This document shows positions 34,917-42,728 of a DNA stretch of 64,000 nt, one piece after another (the stretch's first letter is position 1; each line of letters starts with the position of its first letter). The translations under genes were made by a program, and so were the position numbers. The DNA lies in NCBI RefSeq assembly GCF_009789535.1, contig NZ_WSUT01000005.1, forward strand, positions 124,001 to 188,000, given 5' to 3'. The notes below the pieces were generated by a model, which was not told where the DNA came from, ran no database searches, and saw only the letters and a program-made list of their open reading frames with translations. The stretch is from Sphingomonas carotinifaciens. GTDB taxonomy: Bacteria; Pseudomonadota; Alphaproteobacteria; Sphingomonadales; Sphingomonadaceae.

Positions 34917-36083
34917 TCATGCATCGTCTACGCGAACATCTGGTGTGAAGTTGCCCTTCAGCCGGATAGGCACCACTCGCTGGTCTAAATATCCCTCCGT
35001 CAGTCCCGCTAGTCCTTCGACGTCGCGCAGGTTCAATCCAAGAGCAGCCTCGATCTGTGCACGCGTGTAGACTCCATGCTCAACCAGCATCCGCAGGCCC
35101 TCGGCAAGCATCGTCGGCCTGTTGACCGGGAAAGCGTCGTCGAGCGGCTCGACTTTGCGGATTCGAAGACTGTTCATCTGCCGGAAAAGGTAGGAAAATT
35201 GGTTTTCGGACAGAATTCCAAGATCTCGGCTGCGATATGCCATCGATGCTATCGACACACCCCAGCGTGCCTTCAACGCTTTAAAGTAGGCAATCGAGCT
35301 GCCGAGTACTTCGCGGCTGAAGGTCTCGCGTGGAAGCAGGAACGCGCTAGCAAACCGATTTGCCTGTTTCTCGATCATGTCGAGATTCGAACTGGTGACC
35401 TCTATGTCGGGATGGAGCACCAAGTGACCAAGTTCGTGCGCAAGGTTGAACAAGTCGCGTGGTCCCCCGACGACCTCCTCGGACATTAGGACGATGGGCC
35501 GACCGCCGATCCAGCAGCTAACGGCGTCCATGTCCTGACAGCAGACCGGTTCGCGCACCAACAGAATCCCGTTCGCCTCGATGGTGGCGCCGAGATTGCG
35601 GATGGGGCCACGGCCGAGACCCCAGTGATCGCGAAGCCTCTCGGCAGCACATTCGATGTCGTCTTCGTCGCCGTGCTCGGCATCGAACTCGAAGCCCGGA
35701 AAGTTCACGTCCGGTAAGGCGATGAAGCGTTCGAGTAGGGTGCCGATATCCCCCGCCCATTGCATGCGCCGGACAATTCGACGGCGATGGTGCTGCTCCA
35801 TCCGCTTAAGACTGCGGAAGAACGGCGACCGCGGCTCGCCAGCGCGCGACGGCAGGCTGGTGAAGAACGAGATCGGCTGACCGGTCTCGCCGATGATTCT
35901 ACTCATAGTCTCGCCGCTCGGGGACGCTTGGCCGGTCTCGAACTGAGCGACGGCCTGTCGACTGACGCCAATTGCGTCTGCGAACGCCTCACCGGTGAAC
36001 CCGCGTGCCTCTCGTGCTTCTCTGATCCGTTCCGGAATCGGTTTAGCTCCGGCCGAGGCCGGAGCACCACGATCGTTGCTCAT
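34917..36083 (-). CDS. XRE-family regulator with ImmA/IrrE metallopeptidase domain
   Basis: 388 aa. HTH at about 17-58 (RIREAREARGFTGEAFADAI followed by GVSRQAVAQFETGQ). The ImmA/IrrE (COG2856) domain carries the zinc motif HELGH at residues 216-220 (LFNLAHELGHLVLHPD) and downstream ANRFASAFLLPRETF with the third ligand region. Such proteins cleave or relieve repressors, or act as toxin-antitoxin and stress regulators of mobile elements. It is 14 bp downstream of an unknown partner gene and directly upstream of the reverse transcriptase operon, so it may control the island or the defence genes. Confidence 0.85.
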   Translation of the reverse strand: MSNDRGAPASAGAKPIPERIREAREARGFTGEAFADAIGVSRQAVAQFETGQASPSGETMSRIIGETGQPISFFTSLPSRAGEPRSPFFRSLKRMEQHHRRRIVRRMQWAGDIGTLLERFIALPDVNFPGFEFDAEHGDEDDIECAAERLRDHWGLGRGPIRNLGATIEANGILLVREPVCCQDMDAVSCWIGGRPIVLMSEEVVGGPRDLFNLAHELGHLVLHPDIEVTSSNLDMIEKQANRFASAFLLPRETFSREVLGSSIAYFKALKARWGVSIASMAYRSRDLGILSENQFSYLFRQMNSLRIRKVEPLDDAFPVNRPTMLAEGLRMLVEHGVYTRAQIEAALGLNLRDVEGLAGLTEGYLDQRVVPIRLKGNFTPDVRVDDA

Positions 36084-36097
36084 CCCGCTACCTGTAG

Positions 36098-36766
36098 TCA
36101 GGATTTGATGTTGAGATTGGACTCATGGTCGTTCTTGCGCAACGCTTCCTCGATGTGGTCGCGAAAGCGAAGCACGAGGCCCGATGTTGGCACGTCGACT
36201 GGCACCACCTCAATCGGACCCAAGCGGCTGAGCACGTTTGCCCGTGCAAGCCAGCTGTTCCGCCCGGCCTCGGGCATGCCCCAGCACAAATGAGTGAGGT
36301 CGGAACCATTGGCGCCGAAGGTCAGCCAAGCATACATTTCCTGCGTCAACGCACCGTGGAGCGGCACGACGACAGGATTCCTATCGAACAATTCAAGCTG
36401 ATTGCTGAGTCGCTGATCCTGGCGAGTGGGCGTCTCTTCCGGGAAGGCCACGGGGCCATCCGTCCTGCATACATGGGCGCGGAACTGCCCAGACCGCAGC
36501 TCGACCCAATGCCCACCACCCAGCGGCATCCTCGTCATCTCCGACTCGAATGGCAGGTCGCCAGATTTACAGGCCTCGTGCACGCTGAACAGGACGGCGG
36601 CGCGGCGGATATGCCCCCTGATATCCATGCCGATCAGCGACTTGAGGAATAGTTCGTTTTCCATCACATCGCTGGCCAGTGCGACCGCTTGAGACACCGA
36701 ACGCATCAGCGCTCTGTCGGTGCTGGGCGGAAACGCGTCGTCGAGAAGCTGCTGAAACGGAACCAT
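36098..36766 (-). CDS. Hypothetical partner of the ImmA/IrrE regulator
   Basis: 222 aa from ATG 36766 (MVPFQQLLDDAFPPST). No domain recognised. Features: helical N-terminal half (MRSVSQAVALASDVMENELF), then beta-rich segments (GGHWVELRSGQFRAHVC, VVVPLHGALTQEMYAWLTFG). Adjacent placement upstream of an XRE-ImmA/IrrE gene with a 14-nt gap indicates a two-gene operon. The role could be inhibitor or sensor. Confidence 0.6.
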   Translation of the reverse strand: MVPFQQLLDDAFPPSTDRALMRSVSQAVALASDVMENELFLKSLIGMDIRGHIRRAAVLFSVHEACKSGDLPFESEMTRMPLGGGHWVELRSGQFRAHVCRTDGPVAFPEETPTRQDQRLSNQLELFDRNPVVVPLHGALTQEMYAWLTFGANGSDLTHLCWGMPEAGRNSWLARANVLSRLGPIEVVPVDVPTSGLVLRFRDHIEEALRKNDHESNLNIKS

Positions 36767-36970
36767 GTCTGCCCTTATACCTGATCGCAAGCACATTCCC
36801 GAATCACTGATCTCGGGTCAAGTGATTTCTCGGATTTTAAACCAATCCGGTATCCGTGCGGTCTAGCTTCCTTGTGCCCGCCAGCGAACCGCTGACCTTG
36901 ATGGAGGCGCGGTCGATGCCATTTAGCTCGACGCAGGTTTCCGACGCACCGCCTGGGGCAGATAAGACAA

Positions 36971-37471
36971 TCACGCCACTTCACGAAGGTTAATAAAGTT
37001 TGCGTTCGCCGGTTCGGCAAACTTCGTCCCCATTCGACGCATCAGCCAAGCGTCGGCTCGCTGAACGCCATCGGCCGTATCGTCGGTCGGCTTGCCGTCG
37101 ATGTGAATCAGTTCGCGTGGAGACAAGCGGAAGTGGCCGCGCGATTTCGGCTGCGGCAGGATCACAGCGCGGTTTCCCGCCTTGCTCAGCCAAAGGTTGC
37201 AGTTGGCGTAGACGCGGCAGAAACCGTCGCGTGGCAGGTAGATCGTGATGCCCGTCCGGCCGAATTGACCGTTTGCCGTGGTGCCGAACTCCAGCGCGAC
37301 CATGTCGAGGTTCGATCGCAGCACAGCATGAGCCATCTCCGTCCGACCTTCGAAATCGAGTTCTTTGCCACCAGTGACGACGACGCCGTGTCGCATTTTG
37401 TGCTTGCCGAGCAGAAGCCGGGTCGCTGCGACGGTGTGAGCCTGGAGGATGGCGTCGTCGTCTTGAGTCAT
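36971..37471 (-). CDS. Hypothetical protein (last gene of island operon)
   Basis: 166 aa from ATG 37471 (GTG 37477 is also possible; AAGGAG lies upstream of both). Begins MTQDDDAILQAHTVAATRLL. A mixed alpha/beta protein with GRTGITIYLPRDGFCRVYAN and RGHFRLSPRELIHIDGKPTD. No family recognised. Fourth gene of a same-strand run (39195 to 36971) typical of accessory island genes. The gap 36767-36970 holds no gene. Confidence 0.6.
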   Translation of the reverse strand: MTQDDDAILQAHTVAATRLLLGKHKMRHGVVVTGGKELDFEGRTEMAHAVLRSNLDMVALEFGTTANGQFGRTGITIYLPRDGFCRVYANCNLWLSKAGNRAVILPQPKSRGHFRLSPRELIHIDGKPTDDTADGVQRADAWLMRRMGTKFAEPANANFINLREVA

Positions 37472-37540
37472 GGTCACTTGCTCCTTTTTTCATCTTGAAA
37501 TCCGGGATCGCATTCACCCCCTCCCCATCAAGGCGGGCGG

Positions 37541-37966
37541 TCAGTGACCGACCCGCCACCATTTAATTGTGGGCGCGGCGACAGTGTCGATCGCACTGCG
37601 CAGTTCGCGCAGGTCCTCCAGGCTGCCGCCAAATCGGTCAGCGGGTGCTGCTCCGCCCAACGCATCGAGCGGTAGGTTCATGGCATGGCGGATCGCGCGG
37701 CTGTCGTGATTGAGGCGCCATTCCAGGCGTATGAGAATGTTGATGAACAGCCGCAGTCGCTCTGCGCGAACAACACCTACGGGCGACCACAGTCGACCGA
37801 GATGGATCATATCCTCCGCCTCAGCCCTGTCGATGCTGAGCAGGCGCATGGCGTGGTCCGAATCGATATCGTGGGTCAGCATGATCCGGCCGGCAAGATC
37901 GACCAGCGCGGCGTGGGCTTCGTCCTGCAAGCCGGTCACCTGAAGCTCGCCAGGTGGTCGGCCCAC
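37541..37966 (-). CDS. Hypothetical protein, weakly MbcA/ParS/Xre-antitoxin-like
   Basis: 141 aa from GTG 37966, overlapping the upstream gene by 31 nt. Helical; the stretch MNLPLDALGGAAPADRFGGS and LEDLRELRSAID loosely recalls the C-terminal domain of Xre/MbcA/ParS antitoxins (LGG.tP...), but no RES toxin is adjacent, so this is only a hint. The end is TIKWWRVGH. Confidence 0.55.
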   Translation of the reverse strand: MGRPPGELQVTGLQDEAHAALVDLAGRIMLTHDIDSDHAMRLLSIDRAEAEDMIHLGRLWSPVGVVRAERLRLFINILIRLEWRLNHDSRAIRHAMNLPLDALGGAAPADRFGGSLEDLRELRSAIDTVAAPTIKWWRVGH

Positions 37967-38577
37967 ATCGCCTCGATGATCGCCTGTCCGCGATCATGGA
38001 TCATATCCTCGTCATACAGGCCCTGCCGGATGCCGAGGCCTGTAACGCGCCTTGGAACGATCAGGGCGTGCGCATGCAGCGGGAAGGCCGCGTTGATCGT
38101 CCCCGGCGCATGCAGGATCAGGACCGATGCGAGATCGCGGTCGCGAGCGAACCGTTCGCGCAGGAAGGCGCGTGCGCGTTCCCAGCCGATATGCACCCGG
38201 TCGACGTCGCCCAGCGGCAGCGTCAGGTAGGTGAGCAACGCCTTCTCGCGCTCGACGGCATGCGCGTCCATTTGACCCAGGAGGGTTGCCGGATCGGCAA
38301 GTCCATCGTCGGCTCCCGCGGGGAGAAGCACCTCGATCCGCTCGACATTCGGCGACCAGACAGTGGTGTCTGCACTCGCGTTGGCGGGACCGAGATGCGC
38401 CTTGCGATAGCCGAACTCCAGCGCACTATTGATCCGACCGGCATAGGCACGGCGCAGGACGGCGAAGACGGTGCCCGACGGAGAAGGCCCGGCTGGGTTG
38501 AGGTAGAGCCAGCTCTGCGGATCGACGTCGGTGGGCGTCGGCTTGCTTGGCAGCTTGCGGGGCTTGCGCGTAGCCAT
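37936..38577 (-). CDS. Hypothetical island protein with HAHALIV motif
   Basis: 213 aa. Basic Pro-rich start (MATRKPRKLPSKPTPTDVDP). Near the C-terminus AAFPLHAHALIVPRRVTG has an HxH pair on a predicted strand, a little like relaxase or HIT-type catalytic sites, but the remaining His ligands are not evident. Lies 1 bp downstream of the first gene of the run and overlaps the next. Not recognised beyond that. Confidence 0.6.
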   Translation of the reverse strand: MATRKPRKLPSKPTPTDVDPQSWLYLNPAGPSPSGTVFAVLRRAYAGRINSALEFGYRKAHLGPANASADTTVWSPNVERIEVLLPAGADDGLADPATLLGQMDAHAVEREKALLTYLTLPLGDVDRVHIGWERARAFLRERFARDRDLASVLILHAPGTINAAFPLHAHALIVPRRVTGLGIRQGLYDEDMIHDRGQAIIEAMWADHLASFR

Positions 38578-38578
38578 G

Positions 38579-39195
38579 TCAGCGGCCTCGCCGGCCGGTC
38601 ACGATGCAGACGATCTCGCCCGCCGCACGACAGACCCCGTCGCAACGCTCATCCCAAGTGACGAATGGCGGTGCCGTGTGTAGCGCCAGCCCTTTGCTAC
38701 TGATCTCGACGAACGCGCCAGCCTGGCCTGGCACCAGCCACAGGCCGCCGTCGCATTTCCGCATGAAGGTGAGGCCCTTCATCGTGAACGGCCCGTCGGG
38801 CCCGACCAGTGCGATGTCGACCGTGACGGGGTTCATGGTTTCCGGAAACAGCCCGGTCCGTACCAGCATGACGTCACGTTTGAAGCGGGCGCAGGCTGCC
38901 TCCACATTCGCGTCGAACAGCGGCGCGTCGCACGGCGTCGCTGCCATCAGGAGATTGGCCGAGGCGATGTCCAGTGCTCCGGCAGGCAGGCCGGCCAACG
39001 CGCCGATCGGCAGGGGTGCCTCGTTAATGGCGGCGAGGGGCAGCGACAGGACACGCAACGAGGGATCGAGCGACGGCTCGATCGGGGACGTCAACATCTT
39101 GGGTACTTTCGGCGAGAGGATCACCGGCCCGTCGCGGGTCCGGATCAGGCCGCCTGACTTTTTCCTTTGGTCAGCAGCTTCGCTGCACCCCTCAT
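38579..39195 (-). pseudogene. Hypothetical protein, first gene of operon, apparent one-base frameshift
   Basis: The frame ending at 38579 is open from 39259 but lacks a good start; internal ATG 39097 (MLTSPIEPSLDPSLRV) has no ribosome-binding site. In the next frame ATG 39195 opens MRGAAKLLTKGKS and stops after 16 codons. The frames join at a five-T run (39159-39163): one extra base gives MRGAAKLLTKGKKSGGLIRT followed by RDGPVILSPKVPKMLTSP, a continuous 205-aa protein. So the gene is either truncated at its start or the run is miscounted. Two late Cys-rich bits (RKCDGG, DERCDGVCRA). No family recognised. Confidence 0.55.
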
Positions 39196-39307
39196 TTGCC
39201 CTATATCCTTGACCGCGCTGCTGGCAGCTCGGGCCACATTCACCAACGAGGTCCAGCATCGGGCGAGTGCATAAGTTACTGATTTAGGAAGATACTGGCT
39301 CAAAATT

Positions 39308-39329
39308 CGACTTGCGTGTGTTTTGCGTG
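39308..39329 (+). repeat. Right-end copy of the 22-bp arm-type repeat
   Basis: Identical to 21108-21129, same orientation, 95 bp inside attR. The gap 39196-39424 has no gene and probably holds the integrase-binding arm of attR. Confidence 0.6.
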
Positions 39330-39424
39330 AAAAGAACCGTCATTCACGGCCTGTTCTCGTCTCGTTCTCTTGCATTCGCACGTTCGAACGAAGTAAAATC
39401 AATGACTTAGGTCATCCCATCTTC

Positions 39425-39470
39425 GTTGACATCGCAGGGGTCGCAAGTTCAATCCTTGCCACGCCCACCA
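39425..39470 (+). repeat. attR: 46-bp duplicate of the tRNA-Val 3' half
   Basis: Exact copy of 20840-20885, from the anticodon loop to CCA. It lacks the 5' half of the tRNA, so it is not a functional gene. It marks the right end of the island. Confidence 0.93.
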
Positions 39471-39474
39471 CTTC

Positions 39475-39512
39475 AAAAAGCCTCGGATGTCTTCGGACTT
39501 CCGGGGCTTTTT
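39475..39512 (+). terminator. Terminator beyond attR (original tRNA-Val terminator)
   Basis: 13-bp stem AAAAAGCCTCGGA / TCCGGGGCTTTTT with one T-G pair and a 12-nt loop. It lies as close to attR as a tRNA terminator should. Confidence 0.8.
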
Positions 39513-39608
39513 AGCACCTGATCGGACACTGGTTCCAAGATTTCGGTCATCGGCCAAGCAATGCCGGTGCCACGCGGAAGCGATGCATTTGACAAAGCCA
39601 GCCGTCGC

Positions 39609-40208
39609 TTACCCCCTGGAACAGGCACTGTGCTCGACCACCTGGACGCTCATGCTCGCAGCAAGAAAGCGACGCGCGTCGTTCATCACGACATTTATCC
39701 ACTCGGCACACCAAGCCGGAGCGTAATCGTCTTCATCGCGCGCTTCCGGGCCGAACAGTTTTTCCAACTTCCAAAGCAGTGCGGGGCAATCTGGCGCAGG
39801 CGTCTGGATCAGACCATTCTCGATCGCGCACTGAACGTCACAGAGTCGATCGCTCTCCAAACCGGCGGCGTCAGCGCCCAATCGCTCACTATCACGTCGA
39901 TACGCCAGCCAAGCGTCCCTGACCTCTGCCGCTTTTCGCCGGAAAACCGGAGACCAATGATCATCCCAAGCGTGCAAATTCGTTGGATCGACACGATACT
40001 GAGTGATCTGACCATTCAGCGCCTCGATCTCGAAGCAGAGATCCGGGCGTGGAGATATGCGTTCGATTTCCTCATATATGGGATCATAAATTGCAGAATT
40101 ATAGTGCTCGAGGGCCTGCTTTGCCGCTTCCTGCTCGGCAAGGGCCTTATACCACAAATCCCGAGCAGAAGTCGACGCCGCGATATTCACCGACACATGC
40201 ATGTTCAT
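39609..40208 (-). CDS. Hypothetical protein between attR and tRNA-Pro
   Basis: 199 aa from ATG 40208 (MNMHVSVNIAASTSARDLWY). Helical, with Trp/Asp-rich segments (LHAWDDHWSPVFRRKAAEVR, DYAPAWCAEWINVVMNDARR). No family known to me. It sits in a tRNA-flanked spot that often takes up mobile DNA, so it may be an older insertion remnant. The gap 40209-40494 shows nothing else. Confidence 0.55.
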   Translation of the reverse strand: MNMHVSVNIAASTSARDLWYKALAEQEAAKQALEHYNSAIYDPIYEEIERISPRPDLCFEIEALNGQITQYRVDPTNLHAWDDHWSPVFRRKAAEVRDAWLAYRRDSERLGADAAGLESDRLCDVQCAIENGLIQTPAPDCPALLWKLEKLFGPEARDEDDYAPAWCAEWINVVMNDARRFLAASMSVQVVEHSACSRG

Positions 40209-40494
40209 GAATGATTGCTTCCTTCCGTACACTGGCTTGTGCCGCCAGGTTTGAGCGGAAGGCATCTATCGCTGCGCAGGCGTAAGCGATGCATTTAAGA
40301 ACACGGTACGCGCCGGGATAACAACTCGCCCCCCCTTTACTGAACGAGGAACAAGACAAGTCACGGACGATCCCGTTGCCTGACGATCAAGCCAAGCATT
40401 CGCATCCGGCGGATGAGAATTTATAGTGCTAAGGAGCCAGGTCCTTGGACCTTGCCGACCGCCCCGCACGGTCATCGCTGCGGCTCGGTAAGAT

Positions 40495-40571
40495 TGGTCG
40501 GGGCGACAGGATTCGAACCTGCGACCCCCACACCCCCAGTGTGATGCGCTACCAGGCTGCGCTACGCCCCG
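40495..40571 (-). tRNA. tRNA-Pro (GGG anticodon)
   Basis: Minus strand cloverleaf: acceptor CGGGGCG / CGCCCCG, anticodon arm CACAC-TGGGGGT-GTGTG (anticodon GGG), T arm GCAGG-TTCGAAT-CCTGT, encoded CCA. Confidence 0.95.
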
Positions 40572-40764
40572 ACCAGAGCCGGCGCCTCTAGGCCCAGTTT
40601 GCGTGCAACGCAAGCCCCAAGCGTGTGGGACAGCTGCAACCGTCGCCGGGATGCCCCGCTTATGCGGCCGTCCATTGCGCGTTTGCCCCGGCAATGGTAG
40701 CGGGCACCGCTTAATCGCCTGGCCGTTTCGCGACGTCCATGCCTACCAGTCACGAACGGGTCCG

Positions 40765-41103
40765 ATGTTCATTTCCACCGCATTTGCACAGGGCGCCGCC
40801 GGCGCCGCGTCACCGGGCGGGTTCGCCTCGTTCCTCAGCCTTGCACCGCTGCTCCTCGTCTTTGTTGTCTTCTATTTCCTGATGATCCGCCCGCAGCAGC
40901 GCCGGATGAAGCAGCTTCAGGCGGCCGTGGAGGGCGTGAAGAAGGGCGATTCGGTCACCACCGCCGGCGGCATCGTCGGCCGGGTGACCCGCGTCGAGGA
41001 CAAGCTGGTCGAGGTGGAGATCGCCCCCAATGTCCGCGTCCGCGTGGTCAAGGCGACGCTGACCGACGTCGCGAATCCGCTCGCCAAGCCCGCGAACGAC
41101 TGA
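40765..41103 (+). CDS. yajC: Preprotein translocase subunit YajC
   Basis: 112-aa small membrane protein that joins SecDF in assisting SecYEG. One transmembrane helix (FLSLAPLLLVFVVFYFLMIR) followed by the signature RPQQRRMKQLQAAVEGVKKG and DSVTTAGGIVGRVTRVED. ATG 40765 (MFISTAFAQG) chosen; upstream in-frame codons look non-coding. Followed 4 bp later by secD. Confidence 0.94.
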   Translation: MFISTAFAQGAAGAASPGGFASFLSLAPLLLVFVVFYFLMIRPQQRRMKQLQAAVEGVKKGDSVTTAGGIVGRVTRVEDKLVEVEIAPNVRVRVVKATLTDVANPLAKPAND

Positions 41104-41107
41104 TCCC

Positions 41108-42712
41108 ATGCTGGACTTCCCCCGCTGGAAGGTCGCCTCGATCGTCGCCCTGATCGCGGTCCTGTGCGCGCTTTCCATTCCGAGCTTCCTGCCCGAGCGC
41201 ATCACCAACGGGTGGGGCGCGTTCCCGCATCCTAAGGTCAATTTCGGACTCGACCTTGCCGGCGGCAGCTATCTGCTGCTGGAGGCCGACACGCAGGATC
41301 TAGCCAATTCGCGGCTGGAGACGATGCGCGACCAGGTGGCGACCGAGATGCGTCGCCAGAATCCGCGCATCGCGATCGGCGACATCTCGACCCGCGGCGG
41401 GCAGCTCAGCTTCATGCTGCGCGACGCGTCCCAGGTCGATGCCGCGCGCGAGCGCCTGCTGGCGATCACCGGCGGCGGGGCGGGCATGACCGGCCAGCGT
41501 GAATGGGATATCCAGGTGGTCGACACCAGCCGCTTCGTGCTGAAGCCGACCCAGGCCGGGCTCAACCAGGCGGTCAACACCGCGATGGGCGACGCGACCG
41601 AGGTCGTGCGTCGCCGTATCGACGAACTGGGTACGCGCGAACCGACGATCGTGCGTCAGGGCGCCAACCGCATCGTCGTGCAGGTGCCGGGTCTTCAGGA
41701 TCCGCAGGCGCTGAAGGACCTGCTCGGCAAGACCGCGCGGCTGGAGTTCAAGCTGGTCGACACGACCGCGAACCCGGCCGAGCTGCTCAAGGGCAATGCG
41801 CCTCCGGGCAGCCAGATCCTGCCCTATCCCGACAATCCGCTGGGCGTGCCGGTGATCGCGGTCACGCGGCCCGTCATCATCTCCGGCGACCAGTTGGTCG
41901 ATGCGCAACAGACCTTCGACCAGCAGACCAACGCGCCGCAGGTGGCGATCACCTTCGACAGCCAGGGCGGCCGCAAGTTCGCCCGCGTGACGCAGGAAAA
42001 CACGAACAAACCGTTCGCGATCATCCTCGACAACAAGGTGATTTCCGCGCCCAACATCAACGAGCCGATCCTGGGTGGTCGCGCGTCGATCTCGGGCAAT
42101 TTCACCGTGCAGACCGCGAACGAGCTCGCCATCGCGCTGCGCTCGGGCAAGCTGCCGATCGCGCTCAAGGTGATCGAGGAGCGCACCGTCGGCGCCGAAC
42201 TGGGCAACGACTCGATCCGCGCGGGCGTGCTCGCCTCGATCGTCGCGGTGGTCGCGGTCGTCATCTTCATGCTGGTGACCTATGGTCGCTTCGGTTTCTA
42301 TGCGAACCTGGCGGTGGTCATCAACGTCCTCATCATCCTGGCGGTGATGGCGATGATCGGCGCGACGCTGACCCTGCCCGGCATTGCCGGCTTTGTGTTG
42401 ACCATCGGCACCGCGGTCGACGCCAACGTGCTGATCAACGAGCGTATTCGCGAGGAACGACGACGCGGGCGCAACGTCGTGCAGGCCGTCGAGCTGGGCT
42501 ACAAGGAGGCCAGCCGCACGATCTTCGAGGCGAACACGACCCACGCCATCTCGGGCGTGATCATGCTGATGCTGGGCTCCGGCCCGGTCAAGGGCTTCGC
42601 GGTCGTGCTGCTGATCGGCATCGTCACCAGCGTGTTCACCGCCGTCACCTTCACCCGCATGCTTGTGGCTTTGTGGCTCCGCCGCACCAAGCCCAAGACG
42701 ATCAACATTTGA
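41108..42712 (+). CDS. secD: Protein translocase subunit SecD
   Basis: 534-aa RND-type inner-membrane protein using the proton gradient to help release exported proteins. An N-terminal helix, a periplasmic P1 domain with the family motif FGLDLAGGSYLLLEAD, then a six-helix membrane domain starting near residue 365 (ASIVAVVAVVIFMLVTYGRF) with GIAGFVLTIGTAVDANVLIN and ERIREERRRGRN, carrying the conserved Asp. Between yajC and secF, the standard operon. Confidence 0.95.
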   Translation: MLDFPRWKVASIVALIAVLCALSIPSFLPERITNGWGAFPHPKVNFGLDLAGGSYLLLEADTQDLANSRLETMRDQVATEMRRQNPRIAIGDISTRGGQLSFMLRDASQVDAARERLLAITGGGAGMTGQREWDIQVVDTSRFVLKPTQAGLNQAVNTAMGDATEVVRRRIDELGTREPTIVRQGANRIVVQVPGLQDPQALKDLLGKTARLEFKLVDTTANPAELLKGNAPPGSQILPYPDNPLGVPVIAVTRPVIISGDQLVDAQQTFDQQTNAPQVAITFDSQGGRKFARVTQENTNKPFAIILDNKVISAPNINEPILGGRASISGNFTVQTANELAIALRSGKLPIALKVIEERTVGAELGNDSIRAGVLASIVAVVAVVIFMLVTYGRFGFYANLAVVINVLIILAVMAMIGATLTLPGIAGFVLTIGTAVDANVLINERIREERRRGRNVVQAVELGYKEASRTIFEANTTHAISGVIMLMLGSGPVKGFAVVLLIGIVTSVFTAVTFTRMLVALWLRRTKPKTINI

Positions 42713-42728
42713 GGCGGGAGAAGAACCC

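Larger units (their letters stand above)
20886..39470. mobile_element. Integrative and mobilizable element in tRNA-Val (about 18.6 kb)
   Basis: Bounded by the perfect 46-bp repeat of the tRNA-Val 3' half. The integrase gene lies next to attL and points toward it. Contents: tyrosine integrase, hipBA, RepA-like ATPase, a small HTH protein, serine recombinase, MobA/L relaxase with oriT-like DNA, HNH nuclease, small protein, reverse transcriptase-nitrilase, ImmA/IrrE regulator pair and four unknown genes. No mating-pair (type IV secretion) genes are visible, so it would need a helper for conjugation. Base composition in 31250-34900 is clearly more AT-rich than the flanking core. Confidence 0.88.

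Noticed and set aside
39425-39470. Apparent second tRNA-Val
   Set aside because: Only the 3' half is present; without the acceptor 5' strand and D arm it is an att duplicate, not a gene.
40266-40694. 142-codon minus-strand frame over tRNA-Pro
   Set aside because: It runs through the tRNA gene and has no protein-family character.
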